Below are positions 14,294 through 19,537 of a stretch of 19,537 bases of DNA, piece after piece. The stretch comes from JANQLU01 sp964434955 (lineage in GTDB: Bacteria > Planctomycetota > Planctomycetia > Pirellulales > Pirellulaceae). A program made the position numbers and the translations under genes. Numbering within the stretch: the first letter of the stretch is position 1; every line of letters begins with the position of its first letter. Under the pieces are notes generated by a model. That model did not search any database. It saw only the letters and a program-made list of their open reading frames with translations, and was not told the origin of the DNA. The stretch covers positions 1-19,537 of the forward strand of contig CAYSXI010000091.1 of the NCBI GenBank assembly GCA_964434955.1, written 5' to 3'.

Positions 14294-14893
14294 ATGTTTG
14301 AATCTTGCGTTTTGGAAAACCACTTGGTCCGGCTCGAGACCATGGATTCTTCCCACTTGAATGAACTTGCTGCCGCGGGCGATGCGGCTGACATTTGGCG
14401 ATTCATGCCGGTTACCCTGCTGACGCCCGAACACTTTGGCGGCTTTCTGCAATTCGTGGATGATGTTCGTGCCAAGGATGAGGGAATCTACTTTGCGTGC
14501 CGCTCCCAGGCAGATGGCAAAGTCGTTGGAGCGACAGGATTTTGGAATGCCGACGCGAAAAATCTGCGAGCCGAAATCGGTTTTACGTGGCTTCATCCGG
14601 ACTATCAGCGTACCGGTTTCAACACCAGCAACAAGCTTTTACTTATGGAACATGGATTCGAGTCGTTGAAATTGAATCGCATCGAGTTCAAAACGGATTC
14701 ATTGAATACCAAGTCGCGCGAAGCATTGAAAGGAATTGGGGCAACCGAAGAGGGAACCTTGCGCTGTCACATGATACAGCCCGATGGTCGACTTCGGCAC
14801 AGCGTTTATTTCAGCGTTCTCAAAGATGAATGGCCCGAAGTCAAATTGCGACTTCAATCGAGATTGGAACGACATTCGAGTGAAAGCCACTAG
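14294..14893 (+). CDS. GNAT-family N-acetyltransferase, RimJ/RimL-like
   Basis: A 199-residue acetyltransferase. The N-terminal strand VRLETMDSSHLNEL, the segment IWRFMP, the central strand AEIGFTWLHPDYQRTG and the acetyl-CoA region (about 110-127, NTSNKLLLMEHGFESL) match RimJ/RimL-type GNAT enzymes. LNRIEFKTDSLNTKSREALKGIGA is the conserved C-terminal part, residues about 129-152. The group acetylates ribosomal protein N-termini, amino acids or antibiotics. It starts 13 bp after the methyltransferase stop and is the last gene of the VOC-methyltransferase-GNAT operon. An upstream in-frame extension would lie inside the methyltransferase gene, so ATG 14294 is used. Confidence 0.9.
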   Translation: MFESCVLENHLVRLETMDSSHLNELAAAGDAADIWRFMPVTLLTPEHFGGFLQFVDDVRAKDEGIYFACRSQADGKVVGATGFWNADAKNLRAEIGFTWLHPDYQRTGFNTSNKLLLMEHGFESLKLNRIEFKTDSLNTKSREALKGIGATEEGTLRCHMIQPDGRLRHSVYFSVLKDEWPEVKLRLQSRLERHSSESH

Positions 14894-14954
14894 CTGGCGG
14901 CGTCTCAAGGTGCCGCGGGAATCGTCGAAAGACAGGGCTATTCATGAGGCGGGG

Positions 14955-15377
14955 TTAGTCGAGGTCTTCTTCGACGACAATCTTGATCTCCGTTTTTCGC
15001 GTGTTGACGGTAAACGTCAAAGGCGATGTCTTGTAGTCCGCGAAATAAGCTTTCACATGTCCGCCGTGATTGTGGACGACACCGTCGTCCGGATTGAAAA
15101 CAATAAACTGCTTAACAATGCAGTAATGTTCGCCGGCAATGGCGCCGTCGTAGTCCCTGAGCGTTGTTAACCGGAAGCTCCCATCCCTTTGGATGTTCCC
15201 AGTTGCCGAATACTTTTTGTCTGCGGAAAGAAACTCGACAATCCCCGTTTTTACCGGCGTGCCATCTTCAAACACGACTTGGCCTTCCACTGGATAGCGT
15301 TTGGGAATCCCATCTCCACAACCGGCCAATAGCAAGATGAGCGCAGCGAGAAGGAGGAAGCAACTTCGGGTTTTCAT
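14955..15377 (-). CDS. Small lipoprotein with transthyretin/carboxypeptidase-regulatory-like fold, partner of DUF1559 gene
   Basis: A 140-residue predicted lipoprotein. It has an N-terminal signal with lipobox LLAGC (Cys at about 20), then a beta-rich domain containing YPVEGQVVFEDGTPVKTGIVEF and ending KTEIKIVVEEDLD. This is the short Ig/transthyretin-like protein that planctomycete genomes carry in many copies directly after DUF1559 genes; its function is not known. ATG 15377 is chosen because the signal peptide begins there. A TTG at 15404 would add nine residues. It starts 27 bp after the DUF1559 stop, so the pair is an operon. It is convergent with the GNAT gene (61 bp between stops), and no clear terminator is visible there. 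Confidence 0.85.
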   Translation of the reverse strand: MKTRSCFLLLAALILLLAGCGDGIPKRYPVEGQVVFEDGTPVKTGIVEFLSADKKYSATGNIQRDGSFRLTTLRDYDGAIAGEHYCIVKQFIVFNPDDGVVHNHGGHVKAYFADYKTSPLTFTVNTRKTEIKIVVEEDLD

Positions 15378-15404
15378 CGATCGACTTTCGCGTTTGCGAG
15401 CCAA

Positions 15405-16415
15405 TTAGAATCCTTCGATTTCAGCCGTCTCGCCGTCAGAGCGATGGCACAACCGACCAAGCGTGATCGTGTCAATCGCATTGGAAATCGAGTGCGTACT
15501 GGCATCGGTCATTGCGAAGTGGCATTGGCTCGGATGCCAGCTTCCCCATTGATAAGTAATGGAAGGGTCAAACGCATCCATGTCTCGAGCAATTGGAACT
15601 CCAGGGCCACCAACTCGACAGATGGCGGTTAACTCTCGGCCCGTATAAATCGGGCCATCAAAGGGAGGAATTTGGAGCTGGTCGTAAGGGATGTGAGCTT
15701 CACCCACAAGAATTGTGTTACTCGTGCCGTCTCGAATCACTTCCAGTTTGACTTTGTCGATCCAGGAATAGGGTTTGGGTGGAAGTGGCCGACCCCATGG
15801 GTCTTCGCCTTCCGAGCGACAGGCTGCACGACTGCTGATCAAGACACCTGATCCATTTCCACCACGGTAGAAATCACCACCGTCGCCCATTGCATCCAGC
15901 GTTCCATGATTCCCGGCATAGTCGCTACCGACCCCGGTTTGTGATTTCTTGGGCGTGCCACCACATCCGCAGGGCAATCGGTTTTCGATGATGGTTTCGG
16001 TCACCACGGCCTGGTCTTTACCACTTCGCCGAGTGGGGCAATAGAACGTCGCAACGTAGTTGGTGCGAAGTTCAACATCGACAAACTCGGTCGACTCGTA
16101 CAGGTCCCATTTCGAGAATGCCTGATTCTGTTCAATAAAGGGAAGAATCCGCACGAACCAACTTGGCTCATTGAGCCCGCATTGGTTTTGCAATCGAGAA
16201 TTGAGGCGGGGCCAAAGTCGCGCAGGTGGAAATGCGCGATACGATTCATGGAAATGCAAATTCGCAATTGCCATTTGTCGCAAGTTGTTTTTGCAATGAG
16301 AACGACGGGCTGCTGCACGAACTTGTTGCGCCGCTGGAATCGCCAAAGAGACCAAAATCGCAATGATGGCCAACACGACCAAGAGTTCAACCAGCGTAAA
16401 AGCTTTTCGTTTCAT
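15405..16415 (-). CDS. DUF1559 (SBP_bac_10) type IV pseudopilin-like protein
   Basis: A 336-residue protein with a prepilin-type N-terminus, KAFTLVELLVVLAIIAILV at 4-22: a hydrophobic helix with Glu at position +5 after the cleavage site. The usual Gly before the cleavage point is Ala here. The conserved block CKNNLRQMAIANLHFHE follows at about 41-57. The planctomycete C-terminal signature normally reads H-x9-DG; here it is H294-x9-DA (HPSQCHFAMTDAS). The cysteine-rich CGCGG stretch is in the middle. DUF1559 proteins are massively expanded in planctomycetes and are thought to form pseudopilus-like or surface structures with a small lipoprotein, encoded next here. The start is ATG 16415; an in-frame start at 16454 is unlikely. 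Confidence 0.92.
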   Translation of the reverse strand: MKRKAFTLVELLVVLAIIAILVSLAIPAAQQVRAAARRSHCKNNLRQMAIANLHFHESYRAFPPARLWPRLNSRLQNQCGLNEPSWFVRILPFIEQNQAFSKWDLYESTEFVDVELRTNYVATFYCPTRRSGKDQAVVTETIIENRLPCGCGGTPKKSQTGVGSDYAGNHGTLDAMGDGGDFYRGGNGSGVLISSRAACRSEGEDPWGRPLPPKPYSWIDKVKLEVIRDGTSNTILVGEAHIPYDQLQIPPFDGPIYTGRELTAICRVGGPGVPIARDMDAFDPSITYQWGSWHPSQCHFAMTDASTHSISNAIDTITLGRLCHRSDGETAEIEGF

Positions 16416-16476
16416 CGAATGAAGCCCAAAATCTGTTCCCAGGAGCAGTACCACTTGAAAGTACTATTCTCAACAA

Positions 16477-16556
16477 AAATGACCGGTTTTTCAAGAAAAC
16501 CGTATCCAAATCATAGCTTGCGTAAGGCAAATGGCCGGTTTTCAAAACCGCCATTT
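16477..16556. repeat. Two related inverted repeats upstream of the DUF1559 gene
   Basis: AAATGACCGGTTTT (16477-16490) and AAATGGCCGGTTTT (16529-16542) are 13/14 identical and 52 bp apart. Each starts an inverted repeat: CGGTTTT-TCAAG-AAAACCG (16484-16502) and a longer one, AAATGGCCGGTTTT-C-AAAACCGCCATTT (16529-16556), with 13-bp arms and one bulged base. They lie 62-142 bp before the pseudopilin start, in a 263-bp gap (16416-16678) without a gene. They could be an operator pair or RNA hairpins. A T-tract is missing, so a terminator is less likely. Confidence 0.6.
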
Positions 16557-16652
16557 CTAAACTTAAGCGAATATCCCGAATAAATGGGCGGATTTCAGGA
16601 AGCATCGGTTGCCCGGAACTCCGCTGTGGGTTGGACGATTTGAGCCAACAAG

Positions 16653-16665
16653 GCGGTAGCACCGC
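16653..16665 (-). terminator. Possible weak hairpin after the M1 peptidase gene
   Basis: On the minus strand GCGGT-GCT-ACCGC forms a 5-bp GC-rich hairpin 13 bp after the stop of the peptidase gene. The sequence after it (CTTGTTGG) has no proper T run, so it is at best a weak terminator or an mRNA 3'-end stabiliser. Confidence 0.3.
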
Positions 16666-16678
16666 TCGAGTTTGATTC

Positions 16679-18334
16679 TCAATCGGCGCGTTTCGGATTC
16701 ATGTAGAAATTCCGGTCCAGTTCAACCGAATCGATTTCCTGACCAAATGTTTTGGACTGAGCTTTCTCGGTCGGAGTGATTCGAATCGACTTTCCGTTCA
16801 CCATGACATCAACGGGGTAGGAAAATCCATCGACCACATTATCGAAAAAGTAGGTCAGCTTCTTTCCATCAACCGAATAGTGGAACTCGGGAATCTTGGT
16901 CGTTCGCAGGTATTGATCAAAGTATTTGTCAAAATCGATTCCCGATTTCTTACTGATGTACTTTTCGATCTGGTCCGTTGTCACGGTTTTGTGCCAGAAG
17001 TCTTTGTTCAATCCAATCAAAATCTCACGCCACTTCTTGTCATCGTCAATCATGTGCCGCATGGTGTGAAGTAAATTCCCGCCCTTGTAATACATGTCGC
17101 CTGAGCCTTCACGATTCACCCCATAGGTTCCAATAATCGGCCGGTCATTGCCGATCCGTTTTCGGCAACCGATGACATAGTCCTGGGCCTGCTTTTTGTC
17201 GAAGTGGTATTCGACAAAAAGGTTTTCCGAGTAATTCGTAAAACTCTCATGAATCCACATGTCCGCGGCGTCTTTCATCGAGATGTTGTTTCCAAACCAC
17301 TCATGTCCCGACTCATGGACGATGATGAAATCGAATTTCATGCCGACTCCGGTCCCGCTCAAATCCGTACCGCGGTAGCCATTCTGAAACCCGTTGCCAT
17401 AGGTGACGGAACTCTGGTGTTCCATCCCAAGGTAGGGAACGACAACCAGTTTGAAACTGTCTTCGTAAAACGGATACTTGCCAAACCAGTGTTCGAAGGC
17501 TTCGATGGTTCGGGGAGCTTCAACAAACTGCTTGAGTGCTTTTTCCCGTTGGTGTCGAAGGACCCAATATTCCATGTCCAGTTTGCCGAATTTTCCTTTG
17601 TATTCATCCTTCAAAACGATGTAGTCACCGATGTTAAGGTTGACACCGTAATTATTGATCGGATTCGTGACGACCCAACGAAACGTACGGGTCTTTCTGT
17701 CTTTGTTTTCCGTTGTCTTTTTCAGGCGACCGTTGCATACGGCCGTGAGTTTTTCCGGAACCGTCGCATTGATCGTGATTCCCTCGTCGGGCTCGTCATA
17801 TCCATGATCCTTGTTGGGCCACCAGATGCTTGCCCCGATCCCCTGACACGAAGTTGCTATGAAGTCGTTGCCCTTTTCGTCCTTTCTCCAGGTGAGTCCG
17901 CCGCTCCAAGGCGGATTGCGACTAACCACCGGCTTTCCACCGTATTCAATCAGAATGAGGTGTTCGCTGTCTTTGGCCAATTCGGTGCCGAACTCAACCC
18001 AGTAAACATTCCCTTCTCGTTCAAACTTTAATTCATTCTCGCCATGAGTGACTTTGGAAATCTGCAAGGGTTTTTGGAGATCGATCTGCATCTTTTTTGC
18101 AGGTTTCAAGACGCGAAACTTGATCGCGTTGGAGCCTTGGATCGTTTTCGTCTCGGGAAATATTTCGATTGACAACTCGTAATGCAAAAGGTCCCACCAC
18201 TCGCGTTCGGGAGTCACCGAGCCTCTCAGTTTTTCCTGCCGGGTAAACTTCCTTTGAGCCGAAACTTGGTTGTCCAGGCATACCAGGAAAGTGAATGCAA
18301 TGAGGAGCATTTGGGGCAGAAGTTTACGTTGCAT
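16679..18334 (-). CDS. Exported M1-family (gluzincin) metallopeptidase
   Basis: A 551-residue protein with a signal peptide (hydrophobic about 5-20, cleavage near VSAQ at 24-27), an N-terminal beta domain (about 40-245) and a thermolysin-like catalytic domain. The zinc motif is HESGH at 340-344 followed by Glu363 (H-E-x2-H-x18-E), the M1 pattern. The exopeptidase motif, normally GxMEN, reads GMEHQ at 303-307, with the Asn replaced by His. MYYKGGNLLHTMRHM further on contains a Tyr in the place of the transition-state Tyr of M1 enzymes. It ends at FYMNPKRAD and has no ERAP-like C-terminal domain, so it is a short M1 form. It probably cleaves peptides outside the cytoplasm. ATG 18334 is selected at the signal peptide; a longer frame would enter the end of the ThiF-like gene. 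Confidence 0.9.
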   Translation of the reverse strand: MQRKLLPQMLLIAFTFLVCLDNQVSAQRKFTRQEKLRGSVTPEREWWDLLHYELSIEIFPETKTIQGSNAIKFRVLKPAKKMQIDLQKPLQISKVTHGENELKFEREGNVYWVEFGTELAKDSEHLILIEYGGKPVVSRNPPWSGGLTWRKDEKGNDFIATSCQGIGASIWWPNKDHGYDEPDEGITINATVPEKLTAVCNGRLKKTTENKDRKTRTFRWVVTNPINNYGVNLNIGDYIVLKDEYKGKFGKLDMEYWVLRHQREKALKQFVEAPRTIEAFEHWFGKYPFYEDSFKLVVVPYLGMEHQSSVTYGNGFQNGYRGTDLSGTGVGMKFDFIIVHESGHEWFGNNISMKDAADMWIHESFTNYSENLFVEYHFDKKQAQDYVIGCRKRIGNDRPIIGTYGVNREGSGDMYYKGGNLLHTMRHMIDDDKKWREILIGLNKDFWHKTVTTDQIEKYISKKSGIDFDKYFDQYLRTTKIPEFHYSVDGKKLTYFFDNVVDGFSYPVDVMVNGKSIRITPTEKAQSKTFGQEIDSVELDRNFYMNPKRAD

Positions 18335-18417
18335 AGTGAGTTGCTCAACGAGTGGATCGACGAAAGCGGAAATTATAACTGAGATGATCCTTGGAATGAA
18401 ACGTTGTCCCGGCGACT

Positions 18418-19191
18418 TTAGTTGCGGCAAGTCTCGCAATGGGGGATGTTCTCAAGGGAAAGCTCATGGAATTTCATGTCGCGCAGGTCAAACTGGATCA
18501 CGCGACCTCGTAACGGTTCGCCGAAACCCGCCAGCAACTTGATGGCCTCCATCGCTCCCATGCAGGCTACGGTTCCGGAAGTTGCACCAAATACGGGGAA
18601 CTCGCGTTTCCAGTATTCCGGTGTTTCAGGTGTGAGGCAGCGAAGGCAAGGACGCCCGTTCGCAGGAAATGTCGTTATGGTTGCCGATGTATCGAACATC
18701 GCGCAATCAACCAATGGAATGCCGTGGCGTACACAGGCATCGTTCATCGCGAAGCGTTCTTCGAACAGGGGAGCGGCACCAACGCAAATGTCGGCTTGCG
18801 GAACCAGTTCCTCCGCCAATTCCTGATCGAGGTTCGCCGCGACCGGAACAATTTCCAGGCGCGGATTCAAGTCCTTGAGTCTCGCTTCGACCGTTTCGAT
18901 TCGTGGTTTTCCAAGCCAATCATGGGTCATTAATAGCTGCCGATTCAGATCTGAATGTTTGACATTGCCGCCGTGAGCAATCAGCAGTCGTCCGACCCCG
19001 GCCGCTGCCAGTTCGTAAGCGACGACGGAACCCAGGCCACCGCAGCGTGAGATCAAAACGCTGCTGTTCTTGAGGCGGCGTTGCCCTAACTCACCGAAAC
19101 CGTCCGTCCAGATTTGCCATTCGTAGGTGGCTGCCTCTTCCTCGGTCAAAAAATCGGCCGGATCAACCGGTAACTTTCTCTTTCCACTCAT
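18418..19191 (-). CDS. ThiF/MoeB/HesA-family E1-like protein with altered nucleotide-binding motifs
   Basis: A 257-residue E1-like protein. The Rossmann loop is RCGGLGS at 49-55 (usual form GxGGLGS), the helix-capping segment DLNRQLL at 81-87, and two zinc Cys pairs are present: CLRC (C182/C185) and CETC (C252/C255). GTVACMGAMEAIKLLAG at 206-222 is the conserved C-terminal helix. The family adenylates the C-terminus of small sulfur carriers (MoaD, ThiS) for molybdopterin or thiamine synthesis. Here the first Gly of the loop is Arg and the acidic ribose-binding D-x-D is replaced (AHGGNV at 72-77), so ATP use may be altered. The start at 19191 overlaps the end of the ABC ATPase gene by 29 bp, with GAAGAGA just upstream. 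Linkage to a molybdate-type ATPase favours a molybdopterin role, but this is inference. Confidence 0.87.
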   Translation of the reverse strand: MSGKRKLPVDPADFLTEEEAATYEWQIWTDGFGELGQRRLKNSSVLISRCGGLGSVVAYELAAAGVGRLLIAHGGNVKHSDLNRQLLMTHDWLGKPRIETVEARLKDLNPRLEIVPVAANLDQELAEELVPQADICVGAAPLFEERFAMNDACVRHGIPLVDCAMFDTSATITTFPANGRPCLRCLTPETPEYWKREFPVFGATSGTVACMGAMEAIKLLAGFGEPLRGRVIQFDLRDMKFHELSLENIPHCETCRN

Positions 19192-19537
19192 TCTCTTCTA
19201 CTACACTTCCATTCTCAATTTTGAAGAAGGCTGTACCCAGAGTCTTCGCTTCGGCAATATCGTGGGTAATATGCAGGATCGTGACGTTCTCTTGCCGGTG
19301 AATTCTCTGCAACAGGCTGGCGACCTGAGTTTTGGTTTTTTGATCCAAGGCCGCCAATGGTTCGTCGAGGCAAAGTAACTTGGGACGAAACGCCAGGGCA
19401 CGGGCAACGGCGACGCGTTGCCTTTCGCCGCCGGAAAGACCCTGCGGGTAACGGGGCAAGAGATCGACGATCCCTGTCAATTCGGCAAGTTGTTTGACTC
19501 GTTCGGCACGCCGGGCACGATTGATTTTCCGAACCTC
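19163..19537 (-). CDS. ABC transporter ATP-binding protein (molybdate/tungstate ModC-like), C-terminal part
   Basis: The last 124 residues of an ABC ATPase that begins beyond the right edge. The signature LSGGERQRVAVARAL, Walker B LLCLDEPLAALD and switch-His segment ILHITHDIAEA are all present in order; Walker A is outside. The protein ends soon after (KIENGSVVEE), so it lacks the long C-terminal TOBE domain of ModC or CysA and is a short form. The signature and D-loop resemble molybdate, tungstate and sulfate importers. The next gene overlaps it by 29 bp and encodes a MoeB-like protein, which favours molybdate or tungstate, but no substrate residue can be checked. Confidence 0.88.
   Translation of the reverse strand, partial: EVRKINRARRAERVKQLAELTGIVDLLPRYPQGLSGGERQRVAVARALAFRPKLLCLDEPLAALDQKTKTQVASLLQRIHRQENVTILHITHDIAEAKTLGTAFFKIENGSVVEENEWKEKVTG

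Noticed and set aside
17204..18031. Plus-strand open frame of 275 codons
   Set aside because: Antisense to the M1 peptidase gene, which has a signal peptide and zinc motif; no recognisable domain.
1..19537. CRISPR arrays, tRNA or rRNA genes, insertion sequences, attachment sites
   Set aside because: No regularly spaced direct repeats, cloverleaf-like segments, transposase motifs or flanking terminal repeats were seen.

Overview
The window looks like a chromosomal segment of a planctomycete, probably of the Pirellulales/Planctomycetales type. Three things point there: a DUF1559 pseudopilin followed by a small lipoprotein, an exported Cys-type sulfatase next to a sialate-O-acetylesterase-like protein, and a secreted HEAT plus beta-propeller protein. 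Base composition is about 50% GC. Gene density is high and no tRNA, rRNA, CRISPR array or insertion sequence was found. The lineage is an inference from gene content, since there is no marker gene.

Region A (1-6109) is the most interesting part: a reactive-sulfur island. A minus-strand series begins with an ArsR-family repressor (5086-5370). It continues with a CstB-like persulfide dioxygenase/rhodanese fusion, two half-size YeeE/YedE transporters (PmpA/PmpB type), a polysulfide-reductase-type electron-transfer subunit in which the ferredoxin (PsrB) and membrane NrfD/PsrC parts are fused, and the start of a molybdopterin oxidoreductase that runs off the left edge. A near-identical AT-rich palindrome (ATATYCCGATAT) occurs in front of both the repressor and the cstB-like gene, which suggests one sulfide/persulfide-responsive regulon. 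Divergent from the repressor is an exported DUF442 (Blh N-domain-like) protein, so the two halves of the Blh protein known from BigR operons seem to be separate genes here. The likely logic is: sense persulfide, oxidise it, move sulfur compounds across the membrane, and connect a sulfur oxyanion or polysulfide to the quinone pool.

Region B (6147-10193) holds a secreted HEAT/beta-propeller protein of unknown function, an ECF42-type sigma factor with a C-terminal TPR-like extension and its customary DGPF/YCII partner, and a stand-alone TfoX N-domain protein.

Region C (10308-12943) holds two convergent exported carbohydrate-active enzymes, a SASA-type esterase and a sulfatase, separated by a strong intrinsic terminator that overlaps the sulfatase stop codon.

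Region D (13043-14893) is a compact plus-strand operon of a VOC/glyoxalase-fold protein, a SAM methyltransferase and a GNAT acetyltransferase.

Region E (14955-19537) is all minus strand: the end of a molybdate-type ABC ATPase overlapping a divergent ThiF/MoeB-like E1 protein, an exported M1-type metallopeptidase, then a DUF1559 pseudopilin and its lipoprotein partner, with two related inverted repeats in front of the pseudopilin.

Starts were chosen by Shine-Dalgarno position, domain start, signal peptide and overlap with neighbours; several differ from the longest open frame.
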